A stretch of 64,000 bases of DNA, taken from Zygnema cylindricum (lineage: Eukaryota; Streptophyta; Zygnematophyceae; Zygnematales; Zygnemataceae). Under the pieces are notes generated by a model that saw nothing but the letters and a program-made list of their open reading frames with translations, ran no database searches and was not told the DNA's origin. The DNA is taken from positions 62,001-126,000 of the forward strand of contig JBBHKE010001953.1 in NCBI GenBank assembly GCA_037447655.1. The letters run 5' to 3'. The translations under genes and the position numbers were made by a program. This document shows positions 21,214 to 30,691 of this stretch, in pieces. Each line of letters opens with the position of its first letter. The stretch's first letter is position 1.

Positions 21214-22362
21214 GTGTCACTGGAGATCTTACTTTTAGGACTCATAATTCTATCAGTATTTCCTTGCATTAGTTCTAACTTCGAAGCCGTTCTAATATCT
21301 AGATAGCAAGTAGAAGTGTACTCTGCAGACGAGATTGACCCGGACGCACGTGGAGTCAGTGTGTATCGATTACAACAGCTGCACCAACTTTACCCACAAC
21401 CACTCTCGGTGTCTGCCATGTCTAACTCTCACCGCGCTCTTCCCTAGAATGTGGGCAACATCAAGAAGTCACATTTGGAGAAGCTTGGAACGGTAGATCT
21501 GGTGGTCGCTCTATGGCCGTGCCAGGGGTGTTCCTTAGTAGAACAAGGCAAGGGACACCAGGATGTCCGTAGCAGAACATTTTTTCAGATGACGGGACTA
21601 ATAATAGAGTAACAAAGACACCACGACACGCCAGTAGGGCAGGTCTGGGAAAATGTTCACCCCACAGATGATAAAAAAAAACAGGTGGTCAACAGCTTGA
21701 ACGAAGTGACCAAGGTTCTAAGGACTCCTATAGTTCTAGATGCAGCTCAGATCGGATAAAGAGCCCACAGAGTTCGAGCTTATTAGACCAACTTGGTTCC
21801 TCCTCCCATCCTCCAACAAAAGTTGAAAACACAAGTTTGGGATCCCAAAATCATTGTTCAACAAATTCTCGGCCCACGGCGAATGGCCACCCCTGTGACC
21901 AAACCCGACCGAGCAACATTCTTATGTTGCAATCAACCTGGAAATCCACGGAGGGCTCTACCAATCCTAGTATCATTTCCTAACAGCCATGCTTACCGGG
22001 AAGGCCCACCAAGGATGTTATTTGACAGTAAAGCCGCTACGTGGAGAGCACCAAGTATTGAGGAACGGGAACAAGCAAAAGGATTTCGACAGGCAACCTC
22101 AACAGCCCCAATGGTTTTAGCTTCACAAAGGTGCAATTTAATCGGGCAAAGTATAGATTTGAATGCAATTTCATGGGTGGTGCAACATTCTCTGGCATTC
22201 TACAACTTCAAGTCCCAAAACTCACAAGCAACATACCTTCAAGCTCCACAGTTGTTGGCCATGCAAGCTACTCTACAACTTCAGGGGGGGAGAAAGGCAA
22301 GAAGGGAAAAATTCACCAAATTATACCAAGAGAGTCCTAAGTGGGGGGGAGCGGAGGCTTAG
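21214..22362 (+). pseudogene. C5 cytosine DNA methyltransferase domain in gypsy pol (Gy1)
   Basis: A DNA cytosine-5 methyltransferase-like domain of about 340 residues in a single frame, broken by stops but with no frameshift that I can see. Motifs appear in the family order: a damaged motif I (VSLEILLLGL), acidic motif II (ADEIDPDARG), catalytic motif IV VDLVVALWPCQGCS with the Cys codon at 21520-21522, motif VI WENVHP (21646-21663), motif VIII RAHRVRAY (21760-21783), a target-recognition-like region (RRALPILVSFPNSHAYREG), and motif X LIGQSIDLNAISW (22138-22176). The family transfers methyl from S-adenosylmethionine to cytosine C5. It sits between protease and RT in the same frame as RT, so it is an element-borne domain and not a neighbouring host gene. 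Gy2 and Gy3 carry parts of the same domain at the same place. Confidence 0.82.
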
Positions 22363-22589
22363 AACAGGAAGTTGTCAGTAACAACATTTTTGCAGCCGAG
22401 CAAGGGACAAATCCACAAGTATAGCTTAAATTCAACATCTCCCTCTAGGGTCGACCACCAGAAGCATGGGCTGTAGTGGAATCCGGGAAGATACAGTAGG
22501 TTTTAGGGGAACAGCTAGACCCACAACAGAAGGCCAAGCTCTCGAAGGTGTAGAGGAGAATGAACAGATGTTCTCTGGTCTCACACTTA
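22363..22589 (+). pseudogene. Linker between methyltransferase and RT (Gy1)
   Basis: Several stops. Words match the better preserved Gy2 linker (28426-27974), such as the LGEHLDPQKKARLFKVLEEN segment. No separate domain is recognised. Confidence 0.55.
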
Positions 22590-24640
22590 TGTAGGAATCT
22601 ATAAGGGGACCCCTTTTCGCATTGACTTGACTGACGAGACAGCGACTGTTTGGCAAAAATAGTACCCTCTCAGCTTGAAGGAGAAGGAGTTCATCACTGC
22701 AAAGGTGTAGACTTTGGTGGACGCGGGGTCAGTGCAGGAAAGTATAGGGCTACATGGGTTTGCCTCTCCAACATTGCTCACGGCAAAGAAAGTATCCGGG
22801 AAAACGATAGATTTTCATATGTGTGGGGACTATCGGATGCTCAACGCGGCAACTGTCTCTCACCGTTATCACATGCCCACCCCAGAAGACATCTTAGACT
22901 CTTTGGCTGGGGCCACCATTTACTCCATGTTGGATATGAAGAATGGGTTCCACTAGATTGCAATGGAGCTAAAGCACTGCGAGAGAACAGCTTTTTGGGC
23001 AGGATCCAGGTTGTATGATGAAACTTTGTGTGCTCCATTGCCCAAAGAAATCGCAGATTTAAAAGAAGCTAATCAAGGTATTGCCGAATCCAAGTTGATA
23101 TAACTCAAATGACTGACCCTTTGACAATCAAAAACTCATAATAGCTTTACCCATGTGAAATATGACTTTATGTAAGCTCTGTTCCACCACAGAATGCAAA
23201 GTTAGAATATGAGTTTTGGACACATTTACCCACTTTGAATTTCCTTTAGAAATGCGGCCACCCTGATAGGCAAAAACTTTGACCGACTACACCCTTGTGT
23301 AGCTTGGACTCCCTTGAGTCTGCAGCAAAAAAAATCATTGAAAATGGTCAAGTAAATTGAAAAAAATGAATGGTCAAAGATGACCTTTTGTACTGGAGCT
23401 CTCTCGGAGAGAGGCTACTACCTACTAAATTTTCTAAGTCTTATTCCCTCTCTAAAACTCTATCTATTAACGTACAACACCAATCAAATTACGATGTCGT
23501 ACATAAAAGTAGAGGTACCGATGTACTTTCTGTACGGCCATCGTACAACATGGCCAAAATGTCGCCACGAAACAAATCGGGATTTGTTCCCGTAATCTCC
23601 GCGGTTGCCGCAATCCAATGTTGTCACGCCACATGTCACTTGAGGTGGAAATGACTCTAAAACGCCAAAAGTACTTATTCCGCAATCGTAGCGCCTATTG
23701 CGGCCGTTACACCAAAACCGACTTCAATTCTAATTGTTGAAAATGGGTGCGCGGTATTTGTTTCGCGATCAAAACAAATGCACGGTATCCTTTTCGTAAT
23801 GTACATAAGACCATACTATATTCAAACTGTTTCTATGTACTAGGAATCAATTCATCTATTTAAATGAATTGATCTACTTGATAACATTTATATGTTTATC
23901 AAACCTAACAGTACTTAGCAGTCGTCCTAGACTAATTGGATAAAGCAACTAGTTAACGGCTATCTTGACAAACAGCATGTTTCAGGTTCAAATCTTAGGT
24001 CCGTCAACTATCTTTTTGGTAAATCTACCCAGTCTATTCCATGTCTTCTATAGAGGACCTAGGCAGCCATGGCTCTATATCCCCTGTCCAGCCTTCAATG
24101 ACTACAACAAGTGTGGGGGCTGGGAGAGGGGAGTTAGAGGCAGACTGCCTCTGCTCTTTTCTTATTCTAATACAGACGTACAAAAATACTCAAATATCAA
24201 CATATGAGTGGCTATTCATGCCATTTGGCCTCAAAAATGCACCTGCCAAATTCCAACAGGCTATCGACGAGGCCCTCCCGGTTTTGATTGCGCACAGTGT
24301 TACATCGACGATGTGATCATTTTCTCTAAGACATTCAAACACTTGGAGCATATACAGATCGTTCTCGGGGCTCACCAAGTGGCGCGCTTGAAGTGCCATC
24401 TGGGGAAGGGTATCTTTGGGGTGCAGAAAATCATTTATCTGGGTCATGAGGTCACTACTGGGTCATGAGGTCACTCGTGAGACACTAGGTCCTCGCGTGG
24501 TTAACGTGGCATCCCTTGACGCCCTTCCACCCCCACAAGAACATTTTGGCCTTTCGCACTTTCCTACATCTAGCCAACTATTACTGGAGGTTTATTCCCA
24601 AATTTAATAGCCACGCCCAGCCCTTGAATCAGTTATTGCA
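22590..24640 (+). pseudogene. Gypsy RT, split by a solo LTR (Gy1)
   Basis: The N-terminal half (22590-23018) shows GIYKGTPFRIDLTDE, LKEKEFITAKV, LHGFASPTLLTAKK, FHMCGDYRMLNAATV and MPTPEDILDSLAGATIYSML, then DMKNGFH followed by a stop. After the inserted LTR the frame resumes (24203) with YEWLFMPFGLKNAPAKFQQA, the catalytic block CYIDDVIIFSKTF, and IYLGHEVT. An 18-bp direct duplication (GGGTCATGAGGTCACT-type) follows near 24438-24475. The YxDD aspartates are retained. Gypsy RT copies the element RNA into DNA in the particle. Confidence 0.85.
23019..24202 (-). repeat. Solo Copia LTR with 5-bp target duplication
   Basis: A complete 1184-bp LTR of the main Copia family, minus orientation, with no internal sequence. 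It is flanked on both sides by TATGA (23014-23018 and 24203-24207). Removing the LTR and one TATGA rejoins the gypsy RT reading (GSRLYEWLFMPFG). On minus it starts TGTTGATATTTGAG and ends ATGGAGCACACAAAGTTTCA, which fixes the exact LTR ends for the family and shows that the gag ATG lies inside the LTR. The tRNA-like module is at about 23923-24005 on plus. It formed by recombination between the two LTRs of a former full element. Confidence 0.93.
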
Positions 24641-25110
24641 AAAGGTCTAGCATTGGCAGTGGGCAAAAGAACAACAGCGGGCTTTCCAGTTCCTGAAAGA
24701 TTCCCTCAAGCAACATCTTGTGCTCCGCATGCCCGATCACCAGCGACCTTTCCTCTTTTATACTTATTGAAACAGATTTGGATTAGGAGCAGTGTTGGCT
24801 CAATTGGACAATGCAGGGGCGCAGTACCTAGTGGCATACGCAAGCTGGAGAAATAAAAGAGCTGAGGGGAATTAGAGCAGTTATCACGGGGAATTACTCG
24901 CCGCAGTATGGGCAATCCTGCATTTCAGGCCTTTCTATGGAGTACACTTCACCCTTATTACAGATCACCAGCCCCTCAAATAGATAATGTAGCCCATTAA
25001 ATTAACTGGCAAGCTGGCCAGATGGGTTCTCATCTTGCATGAATAGAATTTCAGCATCATCCACCGAGCAGGGGAGATTCATGGGAATGCAAACAGACTA
25101 AGTAGAAATC
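24610..25110 (+). pseudogene. Gypsy RNase H (Gy1)
   Basis: The translation shows HWQWAKEQQRAFQFLKDSL, GLGAVLAQLDNAGAQYLVAY, the block YHGELLAAVWAILHFRPFYG and TLITDHQPLK. This is the RNase H of gypsy pol that degrades the RNA strand of the hybrid. The first catalytic Asp (usually in DAS) is not visible; Glu of the GELLA block and Asp of ITDHQ are. Frame changes occur near 24760 and stops near 24880 and 24985. Confidence 0.78.
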
Positions 25111-25204
25111 TAGACCCTTCCATCACAAACTCTAGGGGGGCTAGGCAAGATGAAGACCCAGAGCTTAGTTTGGGACTTATCCGGGCTTCCTCAGCCTTCA
25201 TTTG

Positions 25205-26530
25205 ACTGCCTCGTGCTAAAGTAGAACTGTCAACTTTTGCTGCAGATGTCGTGGGGCAGGCTCTCATTCGAGCCGGCTGCAGGGATATTTGGAATGATAC
25301 CGATTCTCTTCAATCCATCTAGAAAGGCACCCCTCTTCCCCACCTGGCCGGAATTCACTTGTCCCGTGTTCAGACCGGAATGGCGACGTATGAATGGGAT
25401 AGAGGCATTCTTTTCTGTAAATGGGCTGATGGAGCAAGGATTGTGGTTCTTCTTCAGGCAAATCGGGAAACCCTCATTGCTCGTCTTCATCAGCAATGCA
25501 GGCACTTCGAACTGAAACGTACCACCTCACTGGTCACAGGGTCGTACTGGTGGCATGGGTTGCGGGCCTAGGTCAACCGCGTGGTAAAGACGTGCCCTTC
25601 CTATGACCGAGTGAAAGCTGACTTTGACAGAAAGGGTGGAACGGAACTTCACTCACTCCTAATCCGGGGGATGTTTTACAGATGGTCACTAGATCTATTG
25701 GGACCACTTCCAACCAGCCGGAGTGGGAATCGTTTTGTTCTACTAATGATTGAACACTTCTCCAAATGGATAGAATTGGTGGTTTCGCCCCGTAAGGAGT
25801 CCAAAGCAATCGCGGACGCATTGTTGTAGAAAGTACTGTCCCCTAAAAAAAAAAGGGAGAGAGAGAGAGAGAGAGAATAAAAAAGAAAGAAAATTTCGGA
25901 TTAAGGGTGCGAGTTTGCTGAAGAATTTTCTAACCTTCTGGTGAAGTGCCTGATTGACCACCGGTTGACTAGCCAAGACCACCCCCAAGCCGATGGCTAA
26001 GCCGAGAGGTGCGTACAGACAGTGAAGCAGTCACTACAGAAATATGCACTGGAAGAGGATTAGGGGGAATGGGACAAAAGGGTGCCTTAGATTGCCATGG
26101 GATAGAGGTTCAGCAAGCAGGCATCCCTCCACTCCTATAGCACTTACTTTATTCTCTTCGGAAGACATCCCATCCTACCTGGAGCTGCATCAGCTCAGGC
26201 GGTTGTGCTTCCAGAGATGGACAAGCGGGGGACTGTAGAGAAACTGATTGCCAACAATGCTAAGGTATTTCACCAAGAAATACCTCTGGCTATGGGTAAT
26301 TAACAGGCTGCTCAGCACGAGGATAAGCTTTAGTATTCCCAACGCTAAAGCGACAATTATTTTCATCGGCAATGATGATTCGTGCCTGGGGATTTTATGT
26401 ATCGCATGCAATACAATAATGATACTTTGGACATCTCGGCCGAACGGGTGATTCTGAAAGTAGTGGTCTCCAACAAGAGGGTTACCCCTCGACATCGGCA
26501 GCAAAAGTTGATTTTTCTCCTTCAACACGA
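25205..26530 (+). pseudogene. Gypsy integrase and C-terminus (Gy1)
   Basis: Zinc-binding domain remnants (CRHFELKRTT near 25500) precede the rve core at 25581-25829, which holds CPSYDRVKADFDRKG, MFYRWSLDLLGPLPT with the first catalytic Asp, and FSKWIELVVSPRKESKAIAD. The segment that should hold the second Asp (TDNG) is replaced by a homopurine run with (GA)n at about 25844-25900. Downstream, LIDHRLTSQDHPQADG, a stop and AERC retain the region of the catalytic Glu. The C-terminal part (DTLDISAERVILKVV) ends at about 26525. Nothing like a clear chromodomain is visible. Confidence 0.78.
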
Positions 26531-27122
26531 GGAAGCCAAATGAAGGCAGAGGATGCCCGGATAAGTCCTAGGCTAAGCTCTGGGTCTTCATGTGTCTAGC
26601 CTAGATAGAGTGTGTGGTGGAAGGGTCTGGATTCTTGCTCAGTTTGTTGGCATTCCCATGAATCTCCCTTGCTCGGTGGATAATGTTAAAATCGTATTCT
26701 TGCAAGATGAGAACCCATCTTGCCAGCTTGCCAGTTTACTTACTGTTCTCTATTATCCATGTGAGGGGCTGGTGATCTGTAATATAGGTGAAGTGTACTC
26801 CATAGAGGTAAGGCGTGAAATGCTGCATTGCCCATACTGCAGCGAGTAATTCCATGTGATAATTGTTGTTATTCCCTTCGGCTCTGTTATTGCTCCGGCT
26901 AGCATATGCCACTACCTACTCCGCCCTTGCATCGTCCTATTGAGCGAACACTGCTCCTAATCCGAATTTGCTCCAATGTGTATAAAGGAGGAAAGGTCGT
27001 TGGTGATTAGGAATCCAAAGCACAAGATGTTGCTTGATGGAAAATTTCAAGAACTAGAAAGCAATAGGATGTTTTTTTATCCACTGCCACTTATGGTCCT
27101 TTCGCAATAATTGATTTAATGG
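26531..27122 (-). pseudogene. Gypsy RNase H remnant (Gy2)
   Basis: Reverse-strand homologue of Gy1 24620-25200. Recognisable nucleotide blocks include the GAACCCATCTTGCCAGCTTGCC and CATTCCCATGAATCTCCC segments. Translation is heavily interrupted. No integrase follows, because the copy ends at the Gy1 junction. Confidence 0.68.
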
Positions 27123-27973
27123 CTAGTCGTGGCTACTAGATTCGGGAAAAATCCTCGAATAATAGTTCGCCATCCCCAAGAAAGTGCGAAGAGCCGAAAT
27201 GTCCTGCGGGGGTGGAAGGGCGTTAAGGGCTGCCACCTTAACCATGTGGGGACCCATTGTTCTCGAAGTCATCTCATGACCCTGATAAAAGATTTTATGC
27301 ACCCAAAAAATAACTTTCTCCGGGTGACACTTGAACCCTGCTGCTTGGAGAGCCTGCAGAATAATCTGTATATGCTCCAAGTGTTCCTCGAATGTCTGGA
27401 AGAAAATAATCACATCGTCGATGTTACACCTTATGCAATCAATCCCCCAGAGGGCCTCGTCCATGGCCCGTTGGAATTTGGCAGGTGTATTTTTGAGGCT
27501 AAATGGCATGTACATCCATTCATACACCTAGATCTGGACCAAAATGCGGTCCTCTCTCGGTGCTTCGGCTCGATAGCAATCTGGTGGAACCCATTCTTCA
27601 TATCCAACGTAGAGTGAATGTTCGCCCAAGCAAGAGAGTCAAAGATCTCTTCCGGGGTGGGCATGGGATATCGGTCAAAGACACTTGCCGCGTTAAATAT
27701 CCGATATTCCCCACACATCCGAAAATCTACAGTTTTCCCGGATGAGTCTTTCTTTAGCGGGAGCACTTTTGGAGAGGCAAACCCATGTAGCCTTGAACTT
27801 TCCTGCACCAGCCTCGCGTTCACCAAAGTGTGCACCTTTGCGGTGATGAACTCCTTCTCCTTAAAGATGAGAGGGTACTGTTTCTGCAAAACGGTTGTCG
27901 TCTCGTCGGTCTGGTCTATGCGGAAAGGGGTCTTTTTATAGATCCCTACATCTCTGTCACACAAAAAGATCAC
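27123..27973 (-). pseudogene. Gypsy RT (Gy2)
   Basis: Two overlapping frames cover RT. The first (27973-27431) has GIYKKTPFRIDQTDE, SSGKTVDFRMCGEYRIFNAA, MPTPEEIFDSLAWANIHST and LDMKNGFHQIAIEPKHRERT. A frameshift near 27510-27525 leads to the second (27527-27123) with YEWMYMPFSLKNTPAKFQRA, the catalytic CNIDDVIIFFQTF (YIDD reads NIDD), and FLGMANYYSRIFP. It aligns collinearly with Gy1 RT and lacks the solo LTR, which confirms the undisturbed sequence at that site. Confidence 0.85.
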
Positions 27974-29261
27974 CTACCTGTTCTCCTCTAACACCTTGAA
28001 GAGTCGGGCCTTCTTCTGTGGGTCTAGGTGTTCCCCTAAAGTTTTTCCGAGTTCCACTGCCGCTAATGAATCCGGTGGCCGACACCCAAGGGAGATGTCT
28101 AATTCCAATTCTACATGTGGATATGTCCTTGGCTCCACTACTAAAACGCTATTGCTGACAACTTCCCCTAAGGTGCCCTGTTCCGAGCCCCCGCTACCCC
28201 CCACTGAGGAAACTCCTCGGATCAATGTTCTTTCTGAATGTAATTGGGTGATTTTTTCCCTTCTTGCCCCTCTCCCCCCCGCAAGCTGTAGAGAAGCTTG
28301 CATGGCAAATAACTGTGGAGCTTGAAGGTATGTTGTTTCTGACTTTGGAGACCGGAGGCTGGAGAATGCTAGAGAATGTTGCAGCACCCATGAAATTCCA
28401 TTTAAATCCATACTTTGCCCTATCAAATAACATCTTTTTGAGGCTGAGATTCTTGGTGTTTTTGTTGTTGCTGGTCAAAATCCCATTGCTTATTCGTGTT
28501 CTTCAATACTTGGTGTTGTCCACGTAGCGGTCTTACTGTCAAAGATCATTCCTGGTGCGCCTTTGTTGTAAGCATGGCTGTTGGGGAAAGATATCAGGGT
28601 CGATAGGGCCCTCTGTCGATTTCCTGGTTTATTGCAACCGAGAAAGATGCTCGGTCGGCTATGGTCACATGGGTGGCCATTCGCCTCGGTCCGCGGATCT
28701 GTTGAACTATGATATCGGGGTCCGGAACTTGTGTTTTTAATAGCTGTTGGAGGATGGGCATAAGCACCAAGTTGGTCCAATAAGCCCGAACTCAGTGGGC
28801 TATTGATCCAACCTAGGCTGCATCAAACACTATTGGAGTCCCCAGAACCTTGGTCACTTGGTTCTTGCTGCTGACTACATGTTTCCTTTCATCATATGTG
28901 GGGTGAACATTTTTCAAGACGTACCTCACTAGTGTGTCGTGGCGTTCCTCTAACCCTGTTATCAGTCGATTCATTTGAAAAAATGTTCTGCTACGGACAT
29001 CCTGGTGTCCTCTGCCCTCTCCCGCTAACAAATACCCTTAGCAAGGCCATCGAGCGATCACCAAGTCTACCTTTCCAAGCTTCTCCAAATGTGAATGCGT
29101 GATGTTGTCTACATTTTGGGGAAGCGTACAGTGAGAGTTAGACATGGTAGACGTTGAGAGTTAATGTGGGTAAAGTTGATGCTGCTATTGTAGTCTATGC
29201 TTGCTGACTGCACAGGCGTCCAGGTTAATCTTGAATGCCGAGTACGTTCCTACTTGGTATC
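27974..29261 (-). pseudogene. Methyltransferase domain and linker (Gy2)
   Basis: Second copy of the methyltransferase segment. It begins within motif II-like sequence (YSAFKINLDACAVSKHRLQ) because the C6 LTR cuts off motif I. Motif IV reads VDLVIARWPC followed by a stop in place of Gln. Motif VI reads LKNVHP (Glu to Lys). The downstream blocks GNRQRALSTLISFPNSHAYN and motif X MIGQSMDLNGISWVLQ are well preserved. At least one frame change separates the motif VI and recognition-region frames. The linker up to RT is open (28426-27974) and includes LGKTLGEHLDPQKKARLF. Confidence 0.78.
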
Positions 29262-30269
29262 TCCAATTCTGTGTCCTCCATTGGACTAGAGAATACATGA
29301 TGCCTCTAGATAGTATTTAACAAACCCACTTAAAGCCACAACCACTGTTGCCCAAGAAGACAAACTGACAATTTGACTGCACCCATGTGCAGCCTGGACT
29401 CCCTTGAGTTCGTAACAAAAAGAATCACTTAAAACGGCCAACCAGCCGATAAGTTATGAGCCGGCAAAAATGCCAATTTATACAAAGCTCTCTTAGAGAG
29501 AGGTGACTATCTACCAATATTTCCTAAGTCCTAAACCTCTCTCACAACCCCTATCTACTGAAGTACGAGTAAATCATATTACTGTAAAGTACATAAAGGT
29601 ACTACGGCTGATGTCTTTTTTGTACGGCCGGTGTACGACAAGGCTACTTAGTGGACGCGTGTCACTTTTTCACTCGTTTGTATATTCTCCAGAATTCTCG
29701 CGACCGAATGTCATCCTTCCACGCGGCGCCACGTCATGCCACGTCCATAAAATCCAAAGTGACCATTCCGCGATCTCGGCGATGATGTGCGCCGTCGGAT
29801 TAAATCTGACATTCAATGTCGACCGTTTAAAACAAATGTCCGTTTCATTTGTTTCGTGCAAAATGACGTTCGCACTAAACCTTAACAAGTTATATGTCCG
29901 TTCGTCCATATTTTAGTTAAATGGTTTCTGTATTATACAATAGTTTAAATAATAATGAAACCCTATATCTCCTAACAGACTTCTACGACAGACTGGTTAG
30001 AGCTAACGGCTACGCTGCGCTCTGCTGGTCGGGGGTTCGAGTCTTGCCGGACTCAACTTTTTGTTGAGAGTGACTTAAGTCACTCTTTAGTCCTTCCTAT
30101 GGAGCTGAGGCAGCCATGGCTCTATCGCTCTCTCTCTCTCATTCAGTGACTACAACAAGTATGGGGGCAAGAGAAAAAAGATGGAGGCAGGCTGCTTACA
30201 TTTTCTTTATATGTTTCCGCTAATTAGTTTTAGACCTAGAAAATACAACAAATACTACTTATTTCAACA
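29262..30269 (-). repeat. 3' LTR of C6 (TGTTGAAAT subtype)
   Basis: About 1008 bp. On minus it starts TGTTGAAATAAGTAG, next to the tract AGAAAATAAGGGGAG (minus), and ends near ATGGAGGACACAGAATTGG. It carries the clearest tRNA-like module of all the LTRs (29980-30054 on plus), with GGTTAGAGC and the B-box-like GGTTCGAGTC. Confidence 0.82.
29980..30054 (+). other. tRNA-like module antisense to the C6 LTR
   Basis: On plus, GACTGGTTAGAGC resembles a tRNA D-arm/A box, and GGTCGGGGGTTCGAGTCTTG contains a near-consensus B box (GGTTCGANTCC). The spacing is close to that of a tRNA. No paired acceptor stem is obvious, so it is tRNA-like and not a functional tRNA gene. Equivalent modules occupy the same place in eleven other LTRs in this window. 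Confidence 0.6.
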
Positions 30270-30282
30270 CTCCCCTTATTTT

Positions 30283-30691
30283 CTAATCTAATTTTAACTT
30301 TTCTTTTAATCCACATTTTTCCCTACAGTATTTTAACTTTGGAGAGGGCACAGGTTTGGTCACCATGTCAGCCACCATTTCCTCATCAGATCTATATACA
30401 AGATTCACTATTTTATCCTCAACTTTTTCTCTTACAAAACTTAATCTTATGTCCATATGTTTAGCCTTAAAATGATGTTTTAGATTGGCAGCAATTGCTA
30501 TGGCCGCTTGATTATCACAAAACACTTCATGCACTCCCTTTTTCATATACCCCAGTTTTTGCAGCAAGGACTTGACCCACATCAATTCTTTCATAGCAAA
30601 ACAAGAGGCCATGTACTCAGCCTCCATAGTGGACTGAGCAACCACCTTTTGTTGCTTACTTCTCCAACAGCAAGCACCTTCCCCAACATAC
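30283..30691 (-). pseudogene. Copia RNase H (C6)
   Basis: An open stretch of 120 codons: VAQSTMEAEYMAS, ELMWVKSLLQKLGYMK, VFCDNQAAIAIAANLKHHFK, EKVEDKIVNLVYRSDEEM and the final KEKLKLD. Upstream sequence up to 30691 (YVGEGACCW region, with the Trp codon altered) belongs to the same domain. The first catalytic Asp lies in the part removed by the K1 insertion. Confidence 0.86.

Larger units (their letters stand above)
16769..26530 (+). mobile_element. Ty3/gypsy retrotransposon Gy1 with methyltransferase domain
   Basis: A long degenerate gypsy element on the plus strand. The visible order is proline-rich N-terminal gag, capsid, zinc knuckle, protease, C5 methyltransferase, RT, RNase H, integrase, which is gypsy order (integrase last). 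No LTR of this element is recognisable at either end. The left end abuts the C5 LTR and the right end runs into an opposite-strand copy of the same family (Gy2) at about 26530. A solo Copia LTR interrupts RT at 23019-24202. Many in-frame stops show it is dead. Confidence 0.85.
26531..29261 (-). mobile_element. Gypsy Gy2, downstream part (methyltransferase to RNase H)
   Basis: A minus-strand copy of the Gy1 family: methyltransferase and linker (27974-29261), RT (27123-27973) and RNase H remnants (26531-27122). It is joined head-on to the Gy1 integrase end at about 26530, where both sides share words similar to GAGGAAGCCAAATGA. It stops at 29261 at the end of a Copia LTR (C6). Its upstream half resumes at 35178-36767. 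Confidence 0.82.
29262..30691 (-). mobile_element. Copia retrotransposon C6, 3' end
   Basis: 3' LTR (29262-30269) and RNase H part of a minus-strand Copia copy inserted in Gy2. Its upstream part is cut at 30691 by the LTR of K1. The rest of C6 is absent, apparently lost in the deletion that also removed the 3' end of K1. Confidence 0.82.

Noticed and set aside
21214-22362. A host DNA methyltransferase gene hit by transposons
   Set aside because: The same domain sits between protease or linker and RT in three separate copies on both strands, in the RT frame in Gy1, so it belongs to the element.
25581-25829. A host gene encoding an integrase-like protein
   Set aside because: It is collinear with gypsy RT and RNase H upstream and interrupted downstream, so it is part of Gy1.
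29980-30054. A functional tRNA gene
   Set aside because: A and B boxes are convincing but the acceptor stem does not pair, and the module recurs at the same place in all LTRs, so it is an LTR component.
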